Origin: Pararhizobium arenae
GTDB taxonomy: Bacteria > Pseudomonadota > Alphaproteobacteria > Rhizobiales > Rhizobiaceae
NCBI RefSeq assembly: GCF_001931685.1
Contig: NZ_MOOY01000002.1
Coordinates: 186,001-250,000, forward strand
Direction of reading: 5' to 3'
DNA length: 64,000 bases
Positions 8,519 to 16,780 of the stretch are shown one piece after another. The notes beneath the pieces were generated by a model. It saw only the letters and a program-made list of their open reading frames with translations, did not search any database and was not told the origin of the DNA. The translations under genes were made by a program, and so were the position numbers. Positions within the stretch are counted from its first letter, which is position 1, and each line of letters begins with the position of its first letter.

Positions 8519-9559
8519 ATGACCATTACGTTCAGGAACGAAACGTTTCGCGACGACTTCACCTTCCGCAACAGCCTCTACAACATCCGGCGCTTTCCCT
8601 TTCCCTTCGATCGCGACGAGTACATGTACTCCGTCAACATGGAGCCGCATGTCCGGGGCAAGAAGGACAGCGTTTTCGAGAACCTGATCGATGTCGACGA
8701 ACACTATGTCGCGGAGATGCAGGACCGGGCGATCGTGCTGAAGGAGGACCCGCTACGCTGCCAGGCCCTGCCGCATATGATGACGGCCCAGTGGGACACG
8801 CTGGAACTGCTGATGGAGCATCAGGCGCGGGATTATCCCGAACACTTCACGCTCACAAAGAACGGCGACCGCTGGCGCTGGATCAACCGGCCGCTCGGCA
8901 TTGACGATACCTTCACCTTCGGCGACCCGTCGACGCTTCCCTATCCGCCGATGGAATACATCACCCGGCAGGCGCAGGGCGATTTCTGCATCGTCGACCA
9001 GCGCGACAACAATCTCTGGATGGATGCCGGCATGGTGACCACCCAGGCCGACTGGTCGCTGGATTTCGACATCGGCATGAATTTCATGGAATGGCACGGC
9101 CCGGTGCCGCTCGCCCACCAGATCGGCGTGTTCGACCGGGCGCTGAAGTTTCTCCTGAACCTGCAGCAGGGCAAGCCGACGCGCCGCCTCAACTGGACGA
9201 TGACGGTCAATCCGCGGCTCGATACGTCCCCCGAAAACTATCACAAATGGGGTCCGGACCGGACGACGGTGACGCCGGAGAATGTCGGCGACAAGATGCA
9301 CCTGCGCGTCGAGCTGCAGAGCCTCTGGCGCCTGCCGCGCTCCAACGCCATCCTCTTCGTCATTCGCTGCTACCTGATCAGCCTCAACGAACTGGTGACC
9401 GTGCCGAAATGGGGCCGCCGCCTGCCGCGGGTGCTGAAAAGCCTGCCGCCTGAGATCGTCGATTACAAGGGGCTCACCCGCAACCGTCCGATCATGATCG
9501 ATTGGCTGGCGAAGTACGATGACGGTGCGCCGACCAGCGCGGGGATCCATCCGGATTGA
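8519..9559 (+). CDS. dmmC: Dimethylamine monooxygenase subunit C (heme-dependent oxidative N-demethylase)
   Basis: The 346-residue protein belongs to the DUF3445 / heme-dependent oxidative N-demethylase family, recognisable from the N-terminal YNIRRFPFPFDRDEYMYS, the middle FCIVDQRDNNLWMDAGMV (about 155-175), and the C-terminal HLRVELQSLWRLPRSNAILF. In DmmABC it is thought to be the catalytic subunit that oxidises dimethylamine to methylamine and a one-carbon unit. It ends the dmmDABC operon, lies 19 bp after dmmB, and is followed by a RIME-like palindrome that may end the transcript. Histidine-rich segments that could bind heme are present, but the axial ligand cannot be named by eye. Confidence 0.85.
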   Translation: MTITFRNETFRDDFTFRNSLYNIRRFPFPFDRDEYMYSVNMEPHVRGKKDSVFENLIDVDEHYVAEMQDRAIVLKEDPLRCQALPHMMTAQWDTLELLMEHQARDYPEHFTLTKNGDRWRWINRPLGIDDTFTFGDPSTLPYPPMEYITRQAQGDFCIVDQRDNNLWMDAGMVTTQADWSLDFDIGMNFMEWHGPVPLAHQIGVFDRALKFLLNLQQGKPTRRLNWTMTVNPRLDTSPENYHKWGPDRTTVTPENVGDKMHLRVELQSLWRLPRSNAILFVIRCYLISLNELVTVPKWGRRLPRVLKSLPPEIVDYKGLTRNRPIMIDWLAKYDDGAPTSAGIHPD

Positions 9560-9571
9560 AACGTAGGGGTG

Positions 9572-9684
9572 GCCCCTCATCCGGCCTGTCGGGCACCTTC
9601 TCCCCGTTTACGGGGAGAAGGGACAAGCGGCAAACTCTGTAATCCCCTCTCCCCGCAAGCGGGGAGAGGGCTAGGGTGAGGGGC
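9572..9684. repeat. RIME-like rhizobial palindromic intergenic element
   Basis: The 113-bp element is closed by GCCCCTCA (9572-9579) and its complement TGAGGGGC (9677-9684). It contains two nested perfect hairpins: stems 9596-9606/9611-9621 (loop TTTA) and 9645-9656/9659-9670 (loop AA). The C4/G4-rich arms and the overall plan agree with RIME1 mosaic elements known from Rhizobium and Sinorhizobium genomes. It lies between dmmC and tmm and could act as a transcript-end or mRNA-stability structure. It is a good marker for family Rhizobiaceae. Confidence 0.85.
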
Positions 9685-9754
9685 AAAGCCCCGGCAAAGG
9701 ACTATCGGCAACGACCGAGAACACTGGCAACATATAAAAAGGGAACAGACAGAC

Positions 9755-11092
9755 ATGACCAGAGTAGCCGTTATCGGCGCGGGGCCATCGGGCCTTGCCC
9801 AACTGAGAGCCTTCCAGTCCGCCGCAAAAAATGGTGCCGAAATCCCCGAAGTCGTCTGCTTCGAAAAGCAGGCCGATTGGGGTGGCCTGTGGAACTACAC
9901 CTGGCGCACGGGGCTCGATGAATATGGCGAGCCCGTCCACGGCAGCATGTATCGCTATCTCTGGTCCAACGGGCCGAAGGAATGCCTGGAATTCGCCGAC
10001 TACACATTCGAGGAACATTTCGGCAAGCCGATCGCGTCTTACCCGCCGCGCGCCGTGCTCTGGGACTACATCAAGGGCCGCGTCGAAAAGGCCGATGTCC
10101 GCAAATGGGTGCGCTTCAACACGCCGGTCCGCATGGTCACCTTCGACAAGGACACGAAGACATTCACGGTGACCGCGCACGACCGCGTCGAGGATCGCAT
10201 GTATGATGAGGTGTTCGATTACGTCGTTGTCGCCTCCGGCCACTTCTCGACGCCGAACGTGCCGTTCTTCGAGGGTGTGCCGACCTTCGGCGGCCGCGTT
10301 CTCCATGCCCATGATTTCCGCGATGCGCTGGAGTTCAAGGACAAGGATGTCCTGATCGTCGGTCGCAGCTACTCGGCCGAAGACATCGGTTCGCAGTGCT
10401 GGAAATACGGCGCCCGCTCCGTCACCACCAGCTACCGTTCGAAGCCGATGGGCTTCAAATGGCCGGAGCGTTTCGAAGAGCGGCCGCTGCTGCAGAAACT
10501 CGTAAACAAGACGGCGCACTTTGCCGATGGCTCGACGAAGGACGTCGATGCGCTGATCCTCTGCACCGGCTATCAGCACCACTTCCCGTTCCTGCCGGAT
10601 GACCTGCGTTTGAAGACCGCAAACCGCCTGTGGACCGACAATCTCTACAAGGGGATCGTCTATGAAGGTAATCCGCAGCTGTTCTACATCGGCATGCAGG
10701 ACCAATTCTACACGTTCAACATGTTCGACGTACAAGCATGGTACGCCCGCGACATCATGCTCGGGCGGATTTCGATCCCGAATGAGGCGGAGCGGAAGGC
10801 GCATTTCGACAAGTGGCGCGCCCGCGAGGAAACGCTTGAGGATGCCGAACAGATGATCTGGTTCCAGGGCGACTATGTGCTGGAACTCTTGGCCGAGACG
10901 GACTACCCGAAGTTCGACATCGAGGGCACCAACCAGACGTTTATGGAATGGGAGCACCACAAGGCCGAAAACATCATGGGTTTCCGCGACAACGGCTATC
11001 GCTCGCTGATGACCGGCACCATGGCACCGAAACACCACACGCCCTGGCTTGAGGCGTTGGACGATACGATGGAGACGTATCTGCGGAATTGA
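9755..11092 (+). CDS. tmm: Trimethylamine monooxygenase (flavin-containing monooxygenase)
   Basis: The 445-residue protein carries the FAD loop GAGPSG (8-13), the FMO identity motif [11 protein letters not shown] (178-188) and the NADPH loop [10 protein letters not shown] (203-212), spaced as in bacterial Tmm enzymes. Tmm oxidises trimethylamine to trimethylamine N-oxide with NADPH and oxygen. The start ATG follows AAAAAGGGAACA. It has its own gap with the RIME-like element upstream and an intrinsic terminator at 11129, so it is probably monocistronic. Context with tdm and dmm supports trimethylamine over indole or other FMO substrates. Confidence 0.93.
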   Translation: MTRVAVIGAGPSGLAQLRAFQSAAKNGAEIPEVVCFEKQADWGGLWNYTWRTGLDEYGEPVHGSMYRYLWSNGPKECLEFADYTFEEHFGKPIASYPPRAVLWDYIKGRVEKADVRKWVRFNTPVRMVTFDKDTKTFTVTAHDRVEDRMYDEVFDYVVVASGHFSTPNVPFFEGVPTFGGRVLHAHDFRDALEFKDKDVLIVGRSYSAEDIGSQCWKYGARSVTTSYRSKPMGFKWPERFEERPLLQKLVNKTAHFADGSTKDVDALILCTGYQHHFPFLPDDLRLKTANRLWTDNLYKGIVYEGNPQLFYIGMQDQFYTFNMFDVQAWYARDIMLGRISIPNEAERKAHFDKWRAREETLEDAEQMIWFQGDYVLELLAETDYPKFDIEGTNQTFMEWEHHKAENIMGFRDNGYRSLMTGTMAPKHHTPWLEALDDTMETYLRN

Positions 11093-11128
11093 TGGCTAGC
11101 GCTTGAGTTCAATCCGCATCTGCAACGA

Positions 11129-11165
11129 AAGGGCCGCTCGCTGCGGCCCTTCTCATTTCTCTTCG
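11129..11165 (+). terminator. Intrinsic terminator of tmm
   Basis: AAGGGCCGC (11129-11137) pairs perfectly with GCGGCCCTT (11143-11151) across a TCGCT loop, followed by the pyrimidine-rich CTCATTTCTCTTC. It lies 36 bp after the tmm stop codon. Confidence 0.8.
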
Positions 11166-11227
11166 TCATGGTACCGCGCGGGTACGGTCGTCACGAACGC
11201 CTCATCCCTTCAGGTCAAAGGCGCCTG

Positions 11228-11623
11228 TCAATCGGACGGGCCGTTTTCGAAGTTTTTCAGCCTATGGTCGAGCGCCACCCAGTCCAGCTTGTCCTTCACG
11301 AACCAGTTTTCATGCGGTGTTACGCTGTTCGGATCATCCAGACTGCCGAGCGTCACCCAGATGTTGTCGCTGTCGGCATCAAACACGAAGGTCAAGGGGC
11401 TCCCGCACGACCCGCAATGGGCCCGAACGGCATCAGTTGACGACCGGAAAGCGACTGGCGCATCGCCTTCCAAGTGCAGCGCTGCTCTCTGCACGAGGTA
11501 ATAGGTCAGGAAAGCCGAGCCGCTGTGTTTGCGGCACATGCGGCAGTGGCAATTCACCGACAGCGCGGGCGCGCCATCCAGACGATAGCGAATTTTCCCG
11601 CACAGGCAGCCTCCGGATATCAC
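11228..11623 (-). CDS. GFA/CENP-V family zinc protein downstream of tdm
   Basis: The 131-residue protein has the complete GFA zinc signature: GGCLCGKIRY (CxC) at the N-terminus, CHCRMCRKHSGSAF in the middle and HCGSCGSPL further on. The family is named after a glutathione-dependent formaldehyde-activating enzyme, though for many members that activity is doubtful. The best start is GTG at 11623, five bases beyond the tdm stop codon, which implies co-transcription with tdm. Since Tdm releases formaldehyde, a role in trapping it is attractive but unproven. No in-frame ATG lies close to the first conserved Cys, so the GTG start is preferred. Confidence 0.85.
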   Translation of the reverse strand: MISGGCLCGKIRYRLDGAPALSVNCHCRMCRKHSGSAFLTYYLVQRAALHLEGDAPVAFRSSTDAVRAHCGSCGSPLTFVFDADSDNIWVTLGSLDDPNSVTPHENWFVKDKLDWVALDHRLKNFENGPSD

Positions 11624-11628
11624 CTCGC

Positions 11629-13998
11629 TTACGACCGCGGCCGCGTTTTCTGCGGGTCGTAATGCGACAAGGGCACGATCACCGCCGGGATGCGCTTCTG
11701 GTGGCCGTCGAGCTTGCCGATCTCGACCTCCGTACCCACGGCAGCGTGAGCGACATCGACGCGGGCGAGCGCAATCGTCTTGCCGAGGATCGGCGAGCGG
11801 GTGGCGCTGGTGACGACGCCGATCTGGGCGCGGCCGATATGGATGCAATCGCCATGGCCGATCGCGTCGTTGGCGTGAATATCGAGACCGACGAGCAGGT
11901 GGCGCGGATGCTCCTTGCGCCGGATGAGCGCCTCGCGACCGATGAAATCGTCGGGTTTGGATTTGAGCGGCACGGTGAAGCCGATTCCGGCCTCAAAGGG
12001 ATCGGTCTGGTCGGTAAATTCGTGATGGGCAAAGATCAGCCCGGCTTCGATACGCACCATGTCCAGCGCTTCAAGCCCCATCGGCTTCAGTCCGTGCGGC
12101 TCGCCTGCCTGCCACACCGCATCGAACACGGTGAGCGCATCCTTGGGATGACAGAATATTTCGTAGCCCAGCTCCCCGGTATAACCCGTGCGCGAGACGA
12201 CGACCGGTGCGCCCTCGAAGCCGCCGATGCGGCCGACGGTGAAACGGAACCATTCGAGCTCGGCGACGGTCTGCTGGCGTGGACCGGTCCAGATGATGTC
12301 CTTCAGGATATCGCGGCTCTTAGGCCCCTGGACGGCGATATTGTGCATCTGGTCGGTGGACGAGCGCACCCAGGCCTTGAACCCCTTCTTCTCCGCCTGT
12401 TCGCGCAGCCAGATCCCACTGTAGTCATCACCGCCGATCCAGCGGAAATTCGTGTCGCCAAGACGAAACAGCGTGCCGTCGTCGATCATGCCGCCGTTCT
12501 CATAGCACATGGCCGAGTAGACGACCTGTCCGTTCGAGAGCTTGCGCACGTCGCGGGTCAGGCAATACTGCATCAGCGCTTCCGCATCCGGGCCGGTGAC
12601 CTCGAATTTTCTGAGCGGAGAAAGATCGATCAGCGCAGCGTGCTCGCGGCAGGCCCAGTATTCCTCGACAGGGCCGGCGGTCGCGAACCGGTTGGGCAGC
12701 CAGAAGCCGCGATATTCAGTGAAATCCCGCGTCATTTCGGAGAGGCGGGGATGGAATGCGGTTTCCCGCGTCAGTTCGGCGTCGGCGTCAGGGCTCATGC
12801 GATAGGCAACCGCTCGTGAGAATTTCTCTTTTCCGGAAAAGGTGCGAACGTGGATATCCGTCGGGTCCCAGCCGTTCGCCGCATCGATGTCGTCGGGGCA
12901 GGACGACGAGACACAGACCAGATCGGTCAACGCCCGCATCAGCACATAATCCCCCGGCCGAGACCAAGGCTCGTCGAGATAGAGCTGATTGTTGTGATCG
13001 ACATTGGTGTTGTAGAAATAGTTCAGCGCTTCCCAGCCTTTTCGCGGGGCAATGCCATAGGGCGCGAGTGCCCCATTGAAATTGTCCGTGCAGTTGACGT
13101 GGCCCGGATAGCCCATATCGTCATAATAGCGGGAATTGCAGGCGGTCGCGAAGGCATCGTGCCGACCGACCGTATCCTGCACGATCTCGACCAGCGGCTC
13201 GAAATCGCGGTCGAAGGCTTTTGACGGCAGGCCGGGCGCGGGATAGCTGCGGCCGAGCAGCGTGCGGGTGACCGTCGAATCAAGAGCGAGATCAAGCCCC
13301 TTGTCGACCTTGCGGGCCGAAAACGCCTGAAAGTCGGTGCATTGCCGGCCGTAGACATCAATGATCTGGATGAACTCGCCGGCGCGCACGAAATAGGCTT
13401 TCGCCGTCGCCGCCCGGATCCGGATGTCCTCGATCGGATCGGCCATCGGTTCGGGAAGCGCTGCGGAATAGTCCCGGATCAGCGTGCTGCGCCGAACCCT
13501 CAGTTCGATCGGCGTTGCCGTATCCTGCGTCTCGGGCGACATGGCGGAGGCGGGGGCCGCGGCAATCAGCAAGCCCTTCGCTGCAATGGTGAATTCCGCC
13601 CGGCTGCCGGCCGTCGATGCCTCACCGAAAAGGCGCACGGCACCCGCCTTTGCCAGATCGACATTGCGCCGCGCAAAGGCCGCCCGTGTGCGGCGAACGC
13701 TTTCATCGTCCGAAGCCAGAATGGTCTTCAAGCCCTCCGCCGCATTGGTGAAGGCGACGCCCAGCCCGGCAGCAACGAAACGGCCGCTCTCATCGACAAA
13801 GGAAAGCTCGCAAGGCTGCCCGCCCTCCATATCAGTAACGGTGACATGATCGCCCGGCTCGACCCTGAGAACGACGGAGCCGCCGCCTTTGACGCGGTAA
13901 CGCTCGGTGCCGGGTGGGATTCCGGGAAGGCCGGGATAACGGATGAGGCTGGGGGAAACGGTCCGAACCGCGCCCGCCGTCGAATGAAGTTCGCGCAT
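11629..13998 (-). CDS. tdm: Trimethylamine N-oxide demethylase
   Basis: The 789-residue protein is a two-part enzyme. The N-terminal half (about 1-390) is DUF1989, with cysteines C287 (TACNSRYY), C303 (VNCTDNFNG) and C367 (VSSSCPDD). Their 16 and 64 spacing equals that of the three zinc-binding cysteines I recall for Methylocella Tdm. The C-terminal half (about 420-780) is a GcvT-like THF-binding domain with SRTGYTGELGYEIFC. Tdm splits TMAO into dimethylamine and formaldehyde, and the GcvT part can bind THF to take up formaldehyde. It is transcribed away from the permease gene, with the GFA gene five bases downstream. Confidence 0.94.
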   Translation of the reverse strand: MRELHSTAGAVRTVSPSLIRYPGLPGIPPGTERYRVKGGGSVVLRVEPGDHVTVTDMEGGQPCELSFVDESGRFVAAGLGVAFTNAAEGLKTILASDDESVRRTRAAFARRNVDLAKAGAVRLFGEASTAGSRAEFTIAAKGLLIAAAPASAMSPETQDTATPIELRVRRSTLIRDYSAALPEPMADPIEDIRIRAATAKAYFVRAGEFIQIIDVYGRQCTDFQAFSARKVDKGLDLALDSTVTRTLLGRSYPAPGLPSKAFDRDFEPLVEIVQDTVGRHDAFATACNSRYYDDMGYPGHVNCTDNFNGALAPYGIAPRKGWEALNYFYNTNVDHNNQLYLDEPWSRPGDYVLMRALTDLVCVSSSCPDDIDAANGWDPTDIHVRTFSGKEKFSRAVAYRMSPDADAELTRETAFHPRLSEMTRDFTEYRGFWLPNRFATAGPVEEYWACREHAALIDLSPLRKFEVTGPDAEALMQYCLTRDVRKLSNGQVVYSAMCYENGGMIDDGTLFRLGDTNFRWIGGDDYSGIWLREQAEKKGFKAWVRSSTDQMHNIAVQGPKSRDILKDIIWTGPRQQTVAELEWFRFTVGRIGGFEGAPVVVSRTGYTGELGYEIFCHPKDALTVFDAVWQAGEPHGLKPMGLEALDMVRIEAGLIFAHHEFTDQTDPFEAGIGFTVPLKSKPDDFIGREALIRRKEHPRHLLVGLDIHANDAIGHGDCIHIGRAQIGVVTSATRSPILGKTIALARVDVAHAAVGTEVEIGKLDGHQKRIPAVIVPLSHYDPQKTRPRS

Positions 13999-14326
13999 TT
14001 CAATTCTCGCAAGGGGCTACGCACTCAGGCGTGCTGGAACAGCCTACGAAATGTCAAAAAAAAGTAAAGGCCCGTTGACTAAAAAGAAAATATCTTCACT
14101 ATCATAAACAACCTGACCTCCGAAAAACCGTGACGAAACCAGAAAATGCGGCGGGACAGATTGGGGAGGCGCGTTCACGAAGGCATGTCGCGCAAGAGCG
14201 TTCGAGCAATTCCGCGGCAGTGCAGACGTGAAAACTGAGACCTGAAGTGTCGACGCGAAAGGGAAAATCGCGACGCGCTTTGGACCGTACGGAATGACAT
14301 CCGAACACAATAAATGGGGAACTAGC
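13999..14326. promoter_or_regulatory. Divergent control region between tdm and the permease gene
   Basis: This 328-bp gene-free stretch must hold promoters for both directions. Its AT-rich core (14050-14110) contains TTGACT (14075-14080) and TATCAT (14100-14105), a weak + strand sigma-70-like pair because the spacer is 19 bp. The permease gene has a clear ribosome site (ATGGGGAACTAGC). No protein-coding frame here looks real. Confidence 0.45.
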
Positions 14327-16111
14327 ATGACCGACGCTGTGGAGACGGGGATAACACCCGCCGTCGAAAGTAAGTTGATACGTGCGCTCGACTGGAAGGG
14401 CGCTTTCTGGGTGGCTGCCGGTGTGCCGCCGCTCGTCCTTTTCTCGATTGGCGGCATCGCCGGCGTGACCGGCAAGCTGGCATTCCTGGTGTGGATCATC
14501 TCGATGGTGATGGGCTTCCTTCAGTCCTTCACCTATGCCGAGATTGCCGGCATGTTCGGCAACAAGTCCGGCGGTGCCTCCGTCTACGGCGCAACCGCGT
14601 GGCTGCGCTATTCGAAATTCATCGCGCCGCTTTCTGTGTGGTGCAACTGGTTCGCCTGGTCACCGGTTCTGTCCCTCGGCTGCGCCATCGCTGCCGGCTA
14701 TATTCTCAACGCATTGTTCCCCATTCCGGCGGCTGATGCGCAGCCTGTGCTCGACTGGATCGCAGCCAATGCCGCGTCCTTGACCGCCGATAGCCCGCGC
14801 GTCGCCGAATATATTGCGGCCAACGCCGGCACAGCGCCGGCGGATGCGATCACGGTCCTCCTGCACAGCGATGCCGTTGCTGCCCTGACCCCTGCCATCC
14901 GCAGCTGGTCTCTGTTCAGCTTCAACATTCCGTTCCTGGCGACGGCCAATCTCAACGCGACCTTCTTCATCGGCGCCGCCCTGATGCTGATCATTTTTGC
15001 GATCCAGCATCGCGGCATCTCCGAGACCGCCAGCGTTCAGAAATGGCTGGCGATTATCGTGCTGGTTCCGCTGCTGCTGATCGGCGTCTATCCGATCATC
15101 AGCGGACAGATCGTCTGGTCGAATGTCACCGGCCTCGTGCCGCCGACCGCCGCTTATTCGGGTGTCGATGGCACCTGGAACATCGGCGGGTGGACACTGT
15201 TCCTCGGTGGTCTCTATATCGCGGCATGGTCGACCTACGGCTTTGAAACCGCGGTCTGCTACACCCGCGAACTGAAGAACCCGAAGACCGATACCTTCAA
15301 GGCTATTTTCTACTCCGGCCTTGTCTGCTGCCTGTTCTTCTTCCTGGTTCCCTTCGCCTTCCAGGGTGTTCTCGGCCATGCCGGCATGCTGGCACCTGGC
15401 ATCGTCGATGGCACCGGCGTCGGCGAGGCGCTCGGCGGGCTGATCGGCGCAGGCCGCATCGTCACCCAGTTGCTCGTCATCCTGATGATCCTGGCTCTGT
15501 TCCTCGCGATCATGACCGCGATGGCCGGCTCGTCACGCACGCTCTATCAGGGTTCCAAGGATGGCTGGCTGCCGAAGTACCTCGATCACGTCAACGAACA
15601 TGGGGCCCCGACCCGCGCCATGTGGACCGATTTCGGCTTCAACCTCATCCTTCTGGCGATCGCGTCCGATGTGGGTGGATACTTCTTCGTCCTGGCCGTC
15701 TCCAACGTCGGCTACATCATCTTCAACTTCCTGAACCTCAACTCCGGCTGGATTCACCGGATGGATTCGGGCCACATTCCGCGCCCCTGGAAGGCTCCGA
15801 CATGGCTGATCGGTGTCAACACCGTGCTCGCCTTCGTCAACGCCCTGTTCCTCGGCGCTGGCGCCAAGGTCTGGGGCTACTCCAACGCGCTCTGGGTCGG
15901 CTTTATCTTCGCCGCGCTCATTCTCCCGGTCTTCGCCTATCGCCACTATGTGCGCGACGGCGGCAAGTTCCCGGCGGGCGCGATGGAGGATCTCGGTCTT
16001 ACCGGCCAGGATCTCGGTGTGAAAAAGGCGGGCACGCTGCCCTATCTGGCGCTTCTTCTCGGCTTGGCCATCGTGCTGATCGCCAACCATGTGTTCCAGC
16101 TCCCTGCTTGA
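14327..16111 (+). CDS. APC-superfamily permease, probable methylated-amine transporter
   Basis: The 594-residue integral membrane protein has about 12 hydrophobic segments, beginning GAFWVAAGVPPLVLFSIGGI, and APC-type features such as FGNKSGGASVYGATAWLRY and AAWSTYGFETAVCYTREL. An unusual hydrophilic, Ala/Asp-rich extracytoplasmic insert lies at about 135-195. The sequence alone only says amino-acid/amine transporter. Its divergent position to tdm inside the trimethylamine pathway suggests that TMA, TMAO or another methylated amine is the substrate. I start at ATG 14327 (MTDAVETGIT) behind GGGGAAC; an upstream in-frame ATG at 14294 is less likely. A strong terminator follows. Confidence 0.8.
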   Translation: MTDAVETGITPAVESKLIRALDWKGAFWVAAGVPPLVLFSIGGIAGVTGKLAFLVWIISMVMGFLQSFTYAEIAGMFGNKSGGASVYGATAWLRYSKFIAPLSVWCNWFAWSPVLSLGCAIAAGYILNALFPIPAADAQPVLDWIAANAASLTADSPRVAEYIAANAGTAPADAITVLLHSDAVAALTPAIRSWSLFSFNIPFLATANLNATFFIGAALMLIIFAIQHRGISETASVQKWLAIIVLVPLLLIGVYPIISGQIVWSNVTGLVPPTAAYSGVDGTWNIGGWTLFLGGLYIAAWSTYGFETAVCYTRELKNPKTDTFKAIFYSGLVCCLFFFLVPFAFQGVLGHAGMLAPGIVDGTGVGEALGGLIGAGRIVTQLLVILMILALFLAIMTAMAGSSRTLYQGSKDGWLPKYLDHVNEHGAPTRAMWTDFGFNLILLAIASDVGGYFFVLAVSNVGYIIFNFLNLNSGWIHRMDSGHIPRPWKAPTWLIGVNTVLAFVNALFLGAGAKVWGYSNALWVGFIFAALILPVFAYRHYVRDGGKFPAGAMEDLGLTGQDLGVKKAGTLPYLALLLGLAIVLIANHVFQLPA

Positions 16112-16127
16112 CCGGCAGAACGACTGA

Positions 16128-16160
16128 AAAAGGCGCGGGTTTCGGCCCGCGCCTTTTGCG
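16128..16160 (+). terminator. Bidirectional intrinsic terminator
   Basis: AAAAGGCGCGGG (16128-16139) pairs with CCCGCGCCTTTT (16146-16157) over a six-base loop, ending in a T run. Read from the other strand it also ends in four T, so it can serve both the permease gene and the convergent mgdABCD operon. Confidence 0.88.
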
Positions 16161-16245
16161 TTTCAGGGTGAAAATGATGAGAGGCCGGGAGAGCATTCGC
16201 TCGGCACTTCTCCCATCGGGGAGGAGAGGGAGCAAGCCGCTTGCC

Positions 16246-16764
16246 TCAGCTGAATTCCAGACTCATTTGCACCAGCTCATCCCACAGGCTTTCGGCAAAG
16301 CCGCGCAGCACGATGAGTTCGAATGCATCCTCATCGATCCGCGTCACATGGGCAGTGATATGCCCGATCAGCGTTGTCGCCGAATGGCCGACGGGGAAGA
16401 TAGCGAGATCGACAGCCGTGCCCTTGGCGAGCACCCGCATCGCCATCGGTCCGCGCACAAGAATGCGAATGCGCCCGTGGCTCTGATCGACGATATCGGC
16501 CTCCGATTTTAGCGAGGACGCAAGCGCTTGAAGATCGGCATGCGGCAGGGCGGTATCGCCAACGGCAAACCATTGGCCCGGCGATACTGGACGCAGCGAC
16601 AGATTGGCAGCGTACTCGGAAAAGCACGGCAGTTCGTTTGTGCTCGGCGGGGCCAGCAGATGCAGAAGCGTGCCTTCCGGCCGGGCTTCAAGGCTGACGC
16701 CGTTGCGCTGGATCGGCTGCTTGCCGTCAAGAGCGGGGCGAAGGGTGACGCGGTATTTCGACAT
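16246..16764 (-). CDS. mgdD: N-methylglutamate dehydrogenase subunit D (SoxG-like)
   Basis: The 172-residue protein resembles the gamma subunit (SoxG) of heterotetrameric sarcosine oxidase, with LRPVSPGQWFAVGD (about 56-70) and the end FELIVLRGFAESLWDEL. MgdABCD oxidises N-methylglutamate to glutamate and passes the methyl carbon to THF as methylene-THF. It is the last gene of mgdABCD, starting 16 bp past the mgdC stop. I use ATG 16764 (MSKYRVTLRP) because AAGGGA stands eight bases upstream; ATG 16788 would overlap the mgdC stop region. Confidence 0.87.
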   Translation of the reverse strand: MSKYRVTLRPALDGKQPIQRNGVSLEARPEGTLLHLLAPPSTNELPCFSEYAANLSLRPVSPGQWFAVGDTALPHADLQALASSLKSEADIVDQSHGRIRILVRGPMAMRVLAKGTAVDLAIFPVGHSATTLIGHITAHVTRIDEDAFELIVLRGFAESLWDELVQMSLEFS

Positions 16765-16780
16765 CGTAGAGTTCCCTTGA

